Part shown: one piece after another, positions 6,559-13,327 of the stretch
Position numbering within the stretch: the first letter of the stretch is position 1
How the letters are laid out: each line of letters opens with the position of its first letter
NCBI GenBank assembly: GCA_017622635.1
Contig: JAGAQS010000329.1
Coordinates: 1-16,530 of the forward strand
Source: Ruminococcus sp.
GTDB lineage: Bacteria; Bacillota; Clostridia; Oscillospirales; Ruminococcaceae
Length of the DNA: 16,530 bases
Direction of reading: 5' to 3'
Notes under the pieces: model-generated
Seen by the model: the letters and a program-made list of their open reading frames with translations, nothing else
Told to the model about the DNA's origin: nothing
The model's database searches: none
Program-made: the position numbers and the translations under genes

Positions 6559-8191
6559 CTTTTACTCCCCTGCCATTACGGTCAGGGGATTTTTTCTGTT
6601 CAGATGCAGGTGAACGCCTTGTATATGAACCGCATACGGCAAGCACAGCAAAATAAATTATACCCCCGACCGTGACCGACAGAAAAAGTACACCGAATTT
6701 GCCCATACCCATACGCTGAGTAATTCCTGAAACAAGATACGCCGAACCCGCACACATAGCCCCTGCATACACAATACCCGCAAATGATTTTATTTCAAGA
6801 CTTATACCCGAATGTTTTATATAAAGTTTCAGCGATACCGCAAGTATTACAGCGTAACACAATGATGTCGAAACAGCTGCACCGTCAACACTAATCAGCG
6901 GTATAAGAACAACATTTCCGACAAATTTTATAACTGTTCCGAGAATCATTATTTTCATGGGCAGAGACGCTTTCCCGATAGCCTGTAACATACTGAAAAG
7001 CGGAAACGATACGCACAGACAAACCATACCCGGCATTAAAAGTCTTAAAGCGTTTATACATATTGCGGTCTCGTCCGTCTGTTTAGGGAAAAGAAAACCG
7101 AGTATTTCGGGGGCAAGTACGGCTATTCCAAATGCCGACGGCACGGCAATGACCGCCGAAGCAATCAGAGCCTGCATACTGTTTTCGGAGAGTGATTTTA
7201 TATTTCTGTTTTCCCAAGCCTCCGTAATGCACGGCAGAACGCCTTTTCCGAGCATATTTGTGACGGACGGTACAAGGTTAAAGACAGTCAGTGCAATTCC
7301 TGCAAATGAACCGTAAACAAAATCAGGCATTTCACTTTCTGAAACAGGAACGTTTATCCTGCTCCCGAAACGTGATATACAGCCGATAACCGTCCACATA
7401 TCTATAAGTGCGGTTAAATTTGTTACCACTGCACTTATACCCGTCGGAACAGCGTTAACAGCAAGTTCACGTGCAATTTCACGGCGTTTCATTACGGTAT
7501 CCTCTCCGCCTGAAAGAACGTTTTTCCCGAAAATTCTTATAATTCCGAAAAACAGTGTCGCACCGACAGACGAAAGAGTGACACCAAGTATTCCTGCTGC
7601 CGCCGCAATTGCTCTTGTATCGGTAATTTCAGGAAAATAAACCATTATTTCATTGCTGTGCTGTGTAACGTATCTACAGAGAAAAAGTCCTGCGGCAACT
7701 TTCACAATTCCCTCTATAACCTGCGAAACGGCAGTAGGATACATATTACTCATGCCCTCATAATAACCACGTTCCACCGACATTATACAGCCGAAAAATA
7801 CAGACGGTGATATCATGGCAACCGCTAACGACGCTTCTGTACTTCCCGAAGAATACAGGCTAAAAGATTTGGACAGCAGAAAAGTAACCGCACTCCCTGC
7901 CAGTCCGACGGCTGAAAACAGAATCAGTGCCGTACTGCGTACTTTCTTTGCGTTCTTATACATTCCAAGTGCAATACTTTGTGCGGTCATTCGTGCAACG
8001 GCGGAAGAAAGTCCCGTGACGGTAAGTGCGTACACAGGCATAAAAAGACTGTACGCACAGCTGAAATAACTCATTCCCACACCGCCGAGCAGGTTAGTAA
8101 GCGGTATTTTAAACAACGCCCCCAGTGCTTTCGCCACCGCTGCGGAAAGCATAAGTATAAGCGAACCTTTCAGAAAATTCTGTTTTTTCAA
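6551..8191 (-). CDS. SpoVB/MurJ-like polysaccharide flippase (MOP superfamily)
   Basis: A 546-residue membrane protein with about 14 hydrophobic helices, a predicted transporter that flips lipid-linked sugar precursors across the membrane. The N-terminus (FLKGSLILMLSAAVAKALGA, then a segment with FKIPLTNLLG) and the following YSLFMPVYALTVTGLSSAVA are typical of the SpoVB/YabM branch of the polysaccharide-biosynthesis/MATE-like families. The start is a TTG at 8189-8191: AAAGG at 8200-8204 lies 8 bases upstream and no in-frame ATG fits as well. In Bacillus subtilis the paralogue yabM sits directly before yabN (mazG) and yabO (rqcP), both also in this window but about 3 kb away. The 3' end overlaps the convergent lipoprotein gene by 8 bp. 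Whether it serves spore cortex, peptidoglycan or another glycan is not decided by sequence. Confidence 0.88.
   Translation of the reverse strand: MKKQNFLKGSLILMLSAAVAKALGALFKIPLTNLLGGVGMSYFSCAYSLFMPVYALTVTGLSSAVARMTAQSIALGMYKNAKKVRSTALILFSAVGLAGSAVTFLLSKSFSLYSSGSTEASLAVAMISPSVFFGCIMSVERGYYEGMSNMYPTAVSQVIEGIVKVAAGLFLCRYVTQHSNEIMVYFPEITDTRAIAAAAGILGVTLSSVGATLFFGIIRIFGKNVLSGGEDTVMKRREIARELAVNAVPTGISAVVTNLTALIDMWTVIGCISRFGSRINVPVSESEMPDFVYGSFAGIALTVFNLVPSVTNMLGKGVLPCITEAWENRNIKSLSENSMQALIASAVIAVPSAFGIAVLAPEILGFLFPKQTDETAICINALRLLMPGMVCLCVSFPLFSMLQAIGKASLPMKIMILGTVIKFVGNVVLIPLISVDGAAVSTSLCYAVILAVSLKLYIKHSGISLEIKSFAGIVYAGAMCAGSAYLVSGITQRMGMGKFGVLFLSVTVGGIIYFAVLAVCGSYTRRSPASEQKKSPDRNGRGVKVT
6566..6595 (+). 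terminator. Terminator of the lipoprotein gene, inside the flippase coding region
   Basis: TCCCCTG pairs with CAGGGGA, followed by six T. On the opposite strand the same bases encode the C-terminal residues of the flippase. The minus strand has no T-run after the hairpin, so it works for the plus strand only. Confidence 0.88.
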
Positions 8192-8225
8192 AAAATCACC
8201 CTTTACAATTACAGTCAGTAAGAAA

Positions 8226-8254
8226 ATTATAGTCCGATTTTCTTGTTTTCACAA
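8226..8254 (-). promoter_or_regulatory. Promoter of the flippase gene
   Basis: Minus strand: TTGTGA (8249-8254), 17 bases, TATAAT (8226-8231), about 35 bp before the TTG start codon. Confidence 0.75.
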
Positions 8255-8263
8255 AAATATATG

Positions 8264-8292
8264 TTGCAGAATCAGAAAATATGTGGTATAAT
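8264..8292 (+). promoter_or_regulatory. Promoter of the aminotransferase operon
   Basis: TTGCAG (8264-8269), 17 bases, TATAAT (8287-8292) with an extended TGG just before the -10. It is divergent from the flippase promoter; the two -35 boxes are only 9 bp apart, so the two promoters may influence each other. Confidence 0.78.
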
Positions 8293-8359
8293 ATAAAATA
8301 AGCTGTTTTCGGCTTCCAAATTCACATAAATGACATAAACTGAAAGGCTGGTTTTAAAA

Positions 8360-9553
8360 ATGAACTATAAATTTTCTGATAAAGTAACCAAGCTTCAGGC
8401 TTCCGCTATCAGAGAAATTCTAAAATTCACGGCAGACCCTGACGTAATTTCATTTGCGGCAGGCAATCCCGCACCGGAGGCTTTTCCTACGAAAAGAATC
8501 GCCGAAATATCTGACGAACTCCTGAGAAATGACCCCATTCTTGCTCTACAGTACAGCATCACAGAGGGTTATACTCCTCTGCGTGACTTTCTGAAAAAGT
8601 GGCTTGCGTCCAAAAACTGCTACAATTCAGACTTTGACGATATTATTGTAACATCGGGCGGTCAGCAGGCTAACGAACTTTCATGTAAAGTACTTCTGAA
8701 TGAGGGTGACACACTTCTTTGTGAATCACCGTGCTTTATAGGTTCGCTGAACGCTTTCCGTTCCTACAACGTCAATCTCTGCGGTGTTGACATGGACGAC
8801 GACGGCATTAATCTTGAAAAGCTTGAAAATGCCCTGAAAACCCACAATAATGTAAAAATGCTCTATGTTATCCCGAATTTCCAGAACCCCACAGGCAGAA
8901 CAATGTCTTTTGAAAAACGTAAGGCTGTTTATGAAATGGCTTGCAGGTATGATTTTATCATTCTTGAGGACGACCCATACGGTGAACTGCGTTTTGCAGG
9001 TGAAAACGTTCCGACAATCAAGAGCCTTGACACAGAAGGACGTGTTATCTATACAAGTACATTTTCAAAGATTCTTTCGTCAGGTTTCAGAACAGGCTTT
9101 GTTTCCGCACCTGCTCCGATTATTCAGAAAATCGTTGTCTGCAAACAGGTTGCGGACGTTCACTCAAATATATGGGCACAGGTTGTCGCACAGCGTTTCA
9201 TGACCTCTGTGAACCTCGACGAACATCTTGCGGGTCTGCGTGAAATTTACAGAAAGAAATGCGATTTGATGTGTTCTTACATTGATAACGGATTTTCCGA
9301 AAGGATTTCGTATATCAGACCGCAGGGCGGACTTTTCGTGTGGTGTACACTCCCCGACGACTGTGATATGAATGATTTCTGTACAAAAGCAATTAAGGAA
9401 TACAAGATTGCCGTTGTTCCGGGAAATTCATTCAGTATCGACGAATCTGAAAAGAGCCATTCGTTCCGTCTCAACTATTCCACACCGACAAATGAACAGA
9501 TTGAAAAAGGTATGGAAACACTCGCAAAAATGACCAAGGATATACTCGGTTAA
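8360..9553 (+). CDS. PLP-dependent class I/II aminotransferase
   Basis: A 397-residue fold-type I aminotransferase of the branch containing 2-aminoadipate aminotransferase (LysN-like) and MocR-type catalytic domains without the DNA-binding part. Seen: SFAAGNPAPE near the N-terminus (31-40); the PLP phosphate region TSGGQQA (98-104); PNFQNPTG (172-179); ILEDDPYGEL (201-210), with the Asp that pairs with the PLP ring nitrogen and Y207; and STFSK with the Schiff-base lysine K237, followed by SGFRTGF. A C-terminal Arg in SFRLNYS should bind the substrate carboxylate. All catalytic residues appear intact. The ribosome site is weak (AAGG at 8344-8347, 12 bases upstream). The amino acid substrate cannot be read from sequence; aromatic, branched-chain or aminoadipate are all possible. 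The next gene starts 45 bp downstream without a clear terminator. Confidence 0.9.
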   Translation: MNYKFSDKVTKLQASAIREILKFTADPDVISFAAGNPAPEAFPTKRIAEISDELLRNDPILALQYSITEGYTPLRDFLKKWLASKNCYNSDFDDIIVTSGGQQANELSCKVLLNEGDTLLCESPCFIGSLNAFRSYNVNLCGVDMDDDGINLEKLENALKTHNNVKMLYVIPNFQNPTGRTMSFEKRKAVYEMACRYDFIILEDDPYGELRFAGENVPTIKSLDTEGRVIYTSTFSKILSSGFRTGFVSAPAPIIQKIVVCKQVADVHSNIWAQVVAQRFMTSVNLDEHLAGLREIYRKKCDLMCSYIDNGFSERISYIRPQGGLFVWCTLPDDCDMNDFCTKAIKEYKIAVVPGNSFSIDESEKSHSFRLNYSTPTNEQIEKGMETLAKMTKDILG

Positions 9554-9598
9554 ACCGATTATATCTTGAAATAATCTATAAATGAAAGGAATTTTATT

Positions 9599-10117
9599 AT
9601 GCCAAACAGAATGACTGAAAGATATGCCGTAACTCAGAAGTACCTCATGACAAGAGGTCAGGCTATCAACTTCCCCGCACGTTTCTTCAATGCAAACTTA
9701 AAGAAAAACGAGGTTTTCGGTGTCGTTATCGACATTCCGATGTCACCGACAGTCCTCACTTCAATGGTATGCTTCATAAACGGTGCGGCTAACCTCTACT
9801 TCAACAACGGCGGAGAATATACAGGTGCTTCACAGAAGTACAGAAATCTTGTTCAGGCTACCCACACTCTCGTTGCCAACGCAGGTCTGCTTCTCCCGAA
9901 AGCTCAGAAAACAAAGTCCTACGACCTCCCGAAAGGAAAAACACACAACATTTTCCTGCTCACAAAAAACGCTGTCTACAAGACAGAAATCAAGCCTGGT
10001 ATCATTCCTGAAACAGAACCTGAACTCCGTACTTTCTATGTACTCTATCAGCGTGTTCTGAACGAACTCAGAAGCTGTCAGCTCAAGGACGACGCAGCAG
10101 CACGCAACGCAAAATAA
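9599..10117 (+). CDS. Conserved-looking hypothetical protein linked to trpS
   Basis: A 172-residue protein that I do not recognise. It has no signal peptide or membrane helix and looks soluble and rather basic. Visible features are NFPARFFNANLKKNEVFGVVIDIPM (24-48 region), a Gly/Asn-rich middle with LYFNNGGEYTGASQKY, a conserved-looking THTLVANAGLLLPKA, and an acidic/helical C-terminus. Codon use is strongly biased to C-ending codons, as in trpS next to it, which suggests good expression and that the frame is real. AAAGGA at 9585-9590 is 8 bases before the ATG. trpS starts 17 bp after its stop, with the trpS ribosome site overlapping that stop codon, so the two are co-transcribed. No function is assigned. 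Confidence 0.8.
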   Translation: MPNRMTERYAVTQKYLMTRGQAINFPARFFNANLKKNEVFGVVIDIPMSPTVLTSMVCFINGAANLYFNNGGEYTGASQKYRNLVQATHTLVANAGLLLPKAQKTKSYDLPKGKTHNIFLLTKNAVYKTEIKPGIIPETEPELRTFYVLYQRVLNELRSCQLKDDAAARNAK

Positions 10118-10134
10118 GGAGATGCTTTTTTCAG

Positions 10135-11133
10135 ATGGAAGATAAAAAACTTATTTTCAGCGGTATCCAGCCAACAGGCACTTTTACTCTCGGTAACTAT
10201 ATCGGTGCTGTAAGAAACTGGGGACCTTTACAGGACGAATACAACTGTGTTTACTGTGTTGTCGATATGCACGCAATAACAGTCAGACAAGACCCCGTCA
10301 AACTCAGGCAGAACACCATGAACTCCTATGCACTTCTTATGGCTTGCGGAATTGACGTGGAAAAATCTATCCTGTTTATACAAAGCCACGTAAAGACCCA
10401 TGCGGAATTAAGCTGGGTTCTCGGCTGTAACACACAGTTCGGCGAACTCTCACGTATGACACAGTTCAAGGACAAGAGCCAGAAACACGCCGATGATGTA
10501 AATTCAGGACTGTTTACCTACCCTGTACTCATGGCAGCCGATATTCTCGCATATAATGCCGACCTCGTTCCCGTAGGTGTTGACCAGAAACAGCATCTTG
10601 AACTTGCAAGAAACATTGCACAGCGTTTCAATCAGCGATACGGCGACTTCTTCACACTCCCTGAACCGTATATCCCCGAAGTAGGGGCAAAAGTAATGTC
10701 ACTGCAAGACCCCACAAAGAAAATGTCCAAGTCCGACGAAAACCCGAATGCAGTTATACTCATTCTTGATGACAAGGACACTATTATAAGAAAGTTTAAA
10801 CGTGCCGTTACCGACAGCGAAGCGGAAGTGTGCTGCCGTGAGGGCAAGGACGGAATCAACAACCTAATGACGATTTATTCAAGCGTTACGGGCAAGGACT
10901 TTGCGTCAATCGAATCTGAATTTTCGGGCAAGGGATACGGCGATTTCAAGCTTGCGGTCGGTGAGGCTGTGGCAGACCACCTTGAACCTGTACGTACAGA
11001 ATTTGCAAGACTTATTGCAGACAAGGCATATCTTAAAAAATGCTATACCGAGGGTGCTGAAAAGGCACTGAGATATTCTCAGAGAATCGTTTCAAAGGTA
11101 TACAGAAAAGTAGGATTTGTTGACAGAACATAA
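10135..11133 (+). CDS. trpS: Tryptophanyl-tRNA synthetase
   Basis: Charges tRNA-Trp with tryptophan in the cytoplasm. This is a class Ic synthetase of 332 residues, the usual bacterial length (about 330). The N-terminus FSGIQPTGTFTLGNYIGA contains the HIGH-equivalent TLGN (18-21). The Trp-binding region has VDMHAI (43-48) and the segment around GVDQKQHLELAR (148-159). The KMSKS loop is exact (196-200). AAGGAG at 10116-10121 overlaps the preceding stop codon and stands 13 bases before the ATG. No T-box leader precedes it, because the gene appears to be carried by the upstream aminotransferase promoter. It ends at a GC-rich terminator. Confidence 0.97.
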   Translation: MEDKKLIFSGIQPTGTFTLGNYIGAVRNWGPLQDEYNCVYCVVDMHAITVRQDPVKLRQNTMNSYALLMACGIDVEKSILFIQSHVKTHAELSWVLGCNTQFGELSRMTQFKDKSQKHADDVNSGLFTYPVLMAADILAYNADLVPVGVDQKQHLELARNIAQRFNQRYGDFFTLPEPYIPEVGAKVMSLQDPTKKMSKSDENPNAVILILDDKDTIIRKFKRAVTDSEAEVCCREGKDGINNLMTIYSSVTGKDFASIESEFSGKGYGDFKLAVGEAVADHLEPVRTEFARLIADKAYLKKCYTEGAEKALRYSQRIVSKVYRKVGFVDRT

Positions 11134-11142
11134 AATATCAAT

Positions 11143-11170
11143 CGGGCGGAACTTTCCGCCCGTGTGTTTT
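11143..11170 (+). terminator. Terminator of trpS
   Basis: CGGGCGGA pairs with TCCGCCCG around loop ACTT, followed by a short, interrupted T-run (GTGTGTTTT). A strong stem with a moderate tail. Confidence 0.85.
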
Positions 11171-11203
11171 GATTTACAGGTAAAAATTTACAAAACACAT
11201 TGT

Positions 11204-11221
11204 TTAATAAAATTTTATTAA
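11204..11221. repeat. Perfect 18-bp AT-only palindrome upstream of mazG
   Basis: TTAATAAAATTTTATTAA is fully self-complementary. It lies about 30 bp upstream of the mazG -35 box. It could be an operator or only AT-rich DNA; with no G or C its significance is low. Confidence 0.5.
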
Positions 11222-11249
11222 GTTATATCGCCAAAATTGCAAAAATATA

Positions 11250-11278
11250 TTGCATTTTATCGGATTTTAAGGTATTAT
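11250..11278 (+). promoter_or_regulatory. Promoter of the mazG-HU-rqcP cluster
   Basis: TTGCAT (11250-11255), 17 bases, TATTAT (11273-11278), giving a short leader of about 27 bases to the mazG start. Confidence 0.75.
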
Positions 11279-11311
11279 ATTATTTAGTCCGTCTTTAAGG
11301 AGGTTTTTTCT

Positions 11312-12133
11312 ATGGTTGATTTTCAGCAGAAAAAGCATTATTCTATTGATGATTTGATTGAAATTGTCCGTCTCCTGCGTGGAGAGGGTGGCTGTCCATG
11401 GGACAGGGAACAGACGCACGAGTCAATCAAAAGTGATTTTATCGAGGAAACCTGTGAGGCTATAGAGGCTATTGACCTCAGAGATACCGATCTGCTCCGT
11501 GAAGAACTCGGCGACGTTCTTCTTCAGGTTGTTTTCCATTCCAGAATAGAAGAAGAAAACAATTCTTTCAATTTTGATGATGTATGCAACGATATATGTC
11601 AGAAGCTTATTATACGTCACCCCCATGTGTTCGGTGAAATTACGGTTGATTCAACTGGTGATGTTCTGAAAAACTGGGACGCTATAAAAATGCAGACAAA
11701 GGGTCAGGAAACTTATACCGATACCCTTGAAAGCGTTGCAAAGTCACTTCCCGCACTGATGAGAGCCCAGAAAGTCGGTAAGCGTGCAATGCGTGCAGGC
11801 ATGGACTTTAAATGTGCAAACGACGCAATAGCCTGTATTTCCGCCGAAAAGGCTGAATTTGACGAAGCCGTTGCCGAAGGTGACAAAAAACACATTGAAG
11901 AAGAAATCGGCGACCTGCTTTTTTCATGTGTAAACGCCGCACGTCATCTCGGAATAGATGCAGAACTTGCACTTAAAGCCTCAACCGATAAATTCATAAA
12001 GCGTTTCGCTGTTACCGAAAAACTTATTGTTTCGGAAAAAACCGACATGAAGAATCTTTCAATAGAAGAAATTGACATCTACTGGGACAAGGCTAAACAT
12101 ATTATTAATTCGGAGGAAAATAAAAATGACTAA
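11312..12133 (+). CDS. mazG: Nucleoside triphosphate pyrophosphohydrolase MazG
   Basis: Hydrolyses NTPs, including non-canonical or damaged ones, to NMP and pyrophosphate (house-cleaning). The 273 residues carry two MazG modules. The first has CPWD (28-31), the metal-binding pair EETCE (45-49, ExxE at 46/49) and EELGD (64-68, ExxD at 65/68). The second has ExxE at 179/182 and EIGD (198-201). Both metal sites appear complete, as in the full-length bacterial enzyme. The B. subtilis orthologue YabN has an extra N-terminal methyltransferase-like domain that is absent here. AGGAGG at 11298-11303 precedes the ATG by 8 bases. The last 8 bases overlap the HU gene, indicating translational coupling. 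Confidence 0.94.
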   Translation: MVDFQQKKHYSIDDLIEIVRLLRGEGGCPWDREQTHESIKSDFIEETCEAIEAIDLRDTDLLREELGDVLLQVVFHSRIEEENNSFNFDDVCNDICQKLIIRHPHVFGEITVDSTGDVLKNWDAIKMQTKGQETYTDTLESVAKSLPALMRAQKVGKRAMRAGMDFKCANDAIACISAEKAEFDEAVAEGDKKHIEEEIGDLLFSCVNAARHLGIDAELALKASTDKFIKRFAVTEKLIVSEKTDMKNLSIEEIDIYWDKAKHIINSEENKND

Positions 12134-12401
12134 AACTGAACTTATCGCTTCAATCGCAGATAAAATGAACTGCACAAAAAAAGACGCTTCCGCTGTTCTT
12201 GACGCTACAGTTGCCGTTATTCAGGAAACACTCGAAACAGGTGAAAAAGTGTCTGTAACAGGATTCGGCACTTTTGAAGTACGTGAAAGAGGAGAAAAGA
12301 CCTGTATCAACCCCAAAACAAAGACTAAGATGGTCTGCCCTCCGTGCAAAGCACCTACTTTCAAGGCAGGCAGAGCATTAAAGGCTTCTATCAATAAGTG
12401 A
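12126..12401 (+). CDS. hup: HU-family nucleoid DNA-binding protein, cysteine-bearing variant
   Basis: A 91-residue HU protein that bends and compacts DNA as a dimer. The N-terminal helices (TKTELIASIADKM), the central GFGTFEVRER (46-55) and the C-terminal PTFKAGRALKASINK match the family. The DNA-binding arm keeps the intercalating Asn-Pro (N62-P63), but the usual GRNP lead is TCINP, and the arm ends in a CPPC motif (71-74). Cysteines at 16, 60, 71 and 74 are unusual, since HU proteins mostly lack Cys. The frame is open upstream, but the ATG at 12126 with GGAGG at 12112-12116 inside mazG fixes the start. It overlaps the end of mazG and is followed by a terminator-like hairpin. HU between mazG and rqcP is a recurrent order in Clostridia. 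Confidence 0.94.
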   Translation: MTKTELIASIADKMNCTKKDASAVLDATVAVIQETLETGEKVSVTGFGTFEVRERGEKTCINPKTKTKMVCPPCKAPTFKAGRALKASINK

Positions 12402-12407
12402 AATTAT

Positions 12408-12440
12408 GGGAACAGGCACAACGGTCTGTTCCCTTTTAAT
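12408..12440 (+). terminator. Terminator-like hairpin between HU and rqcP
   Basis: GGGAACAG (12408-12415) pairs with CTGTTCCC (12426-12433) around a 10-base loop, followed by TTTTAATT. It is probably a partial terminator, because no promoter is evident in the 28 bp between it and rqcP. Confidence 0.82.
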
Positions 12441-12465
12441 TAATCAACAAAGGAGATAATAAAAA

Positions 12466-12708
12466 ATGAGACTTGACAAATATCTTAAAGTTACAAGACT
12501 TATAAAAAGAAGAACGGTTGCAAATGATGCCTGTGACGCTGAAAAAATCGTTGTGAACGGCAAGGTTGCCCGTGCATCATATGATGTAAAAGTCGGCGAT
12601 ATAATCGAAATAAATATGGGTACACGCCCCCTCAAAGTAAAGGTTCTGAACGTTACGGAACACGCAACAAAAGAAACCGCTTCCGACAATTACACCGTAA
12701 TAGAATAA
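12466..12708 (+). CDS. rqcP: RqcP (YabO), S4-domain ribosome quality-control factor
   Basis: An 80-residue S4-type RNA-binding protein related to Hsp15. In B. subtilis RqcP binds obstructed 50S subunits and helps RqcH add alanine tails to stalled nascent chains. The sequence begins MRLDKYLKVTRLIKRRTVAN, the canonical S4 helix pair, with the conserved basic residues R2, R11, R15 and R16, then VNGKVARASYDVKVGDIIEI (31-50), the S4 strand-turn signature. Length and N-terminus match YabO closely. AGGAG at 12451-12455 is 10 bases before the ATG. It is the third gene of the mazG cluster, after a hairpin that may reduce its expression relative to HU. The yabP/yabQ genes that follow yabO in spore formers are not here. 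Confidence 0.93.
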   Translation: MRLDKYLKVTRLIKRRTVANDACDAEKIVVNGKVARASYDVKVGDIIEINMGTRPLKVKVLNVTEHATKETASDNYTVIE

Positions 12709-12742
12709 AAAAACGGGACATTTTTTCAATGTCCCGATTTTT
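12707..12742. terminator. Bidirectional terminator between rqcP and the convergent membrane-protein gene
   Basis: CGGGACATT (12714-12722) pairs with AATGTCCCG (12728-12736), loop TTTTC. There are seven A on the left (12707-12713) and five T on the right (12738-12742), so it works on both strands. It begins inside the rqcP stop codon and abuts the stop of the opposite gene. Confidence 0.94.
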
Positions 12743-13192
12743 CTAACTTCTGTCATAATAGTCATTGCTGTCACAATCTGCATTATAATCAACGCCCTGA
12801 CTTTTTGGAATATTAATATTCTGTGCGATTTCCTGCGACTTCTGAATATAATCATTGCTTGTCTCATTGTACTGCCTTGCGGAATCAACACTTGACTGTA
12901 TACTTTGACCTATGCTTTTTCCTTGTTCACGGCTTTTCATATACGGAACAACAACAGCGACAATTCCGAATATTTCGTCAACAACCGGAAGTGCATCGGG
13001 GGCTATTATGTTAGCAACAGCCAACGCTAAACCCAGTCCTGCATGACCTTTCTTTGTAAATATGTATGCTCCTATAACAAGTACAACACAACCGACAGTA
13101 TCAAACAACGCCAACACTGCAATAATACATATAGCCGTGCCTAATGAATACGGTTGAACCTGATTGTTCTGATTCTGAATCTGATTAGCCAT
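12743..13192 (-). CDS. Small membrane protein of unknown function
   Basis: A 149-residue protein that I do not recognise. It has a Gln/Asn-rich hydrophilic N-terminus (MANQIQNQNNQVQ), two clear hydrophobic helices (about 18-46, with a short KKG turn near 48-49, and about 52-64), a third hydrophobic stretch (IFGIVAVVVPYM, about 75-86), and a hydrophilic tail (90-149) with Ser/Gln/Asn-rich helices ending in Asp and Tyr residues. The frame opens at GTG codons, but AAAGGTGG lies about 8 bases before the ATG at 13190-13192, so that ATG is preferred. It stands alone between two terminators and has a TATAAT at 13219-13224 but no clear -35. No function is assigned. Confidence 0.7.
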   Translation of the reverse strand: MANQIQNQNNQVQPYSLGTAICIIAVLALFDTVGCVVLVIGAYIFTKKGHAGLGLALAVANIIAPDALPVVDEIFGIVAVVVPYMKSREQGKSIGQSIQSSVDSARQYNETSNDYIQKSQEIAQNINIPKSQGVDYNADCDSNDYYDRS

Positions 13193-13294
13193 AATCTTCA
13201 CCACCTTTCTATAATTTTATTATACATATAGTGCAAGACATACGGGTGTCCGTTCATAACAAATTTACAGATAATTTACAAATAATCAAGAATA

Positions 13295-13325
13295 AATAAA
13301 AAAGGGTACATTATATGTACCCTTT
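13295..13325 (-). terminator. Terminator of the SDR gene
   Basis: Read on the minus strand, AAAGGGTACAT pairs with ATGTACCCTTT around loop ATA, followed by a T-rich tail (A-tract on the plus strand). It lies 2 bases after the SDR stop codon. Confidence 0.88.
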
Positions 13326-13327
13326 CT

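Noticed and set aside
9546..9560. Possible terminator after the aminotransferase (TCGG/CCGA hairpin)
   Set aside because: The stem is only about 4 bp with a usable loop and no T-run follows, so I treat the three genes 8360-11133 as one operon.
12577..12891. 104-codon minus-strand frame across rqcP and the next gene
   Set aside because: It spans a bidirectional terminator and overlaps two better genes in other frames, with no ribosome site.
13205..13230. Promoter for the 149-residue membrane protein
   Set aside because: TATAAT is present at 13219-13224, but no -35 match exists at normal spacing, so I did not list it as a promoter.
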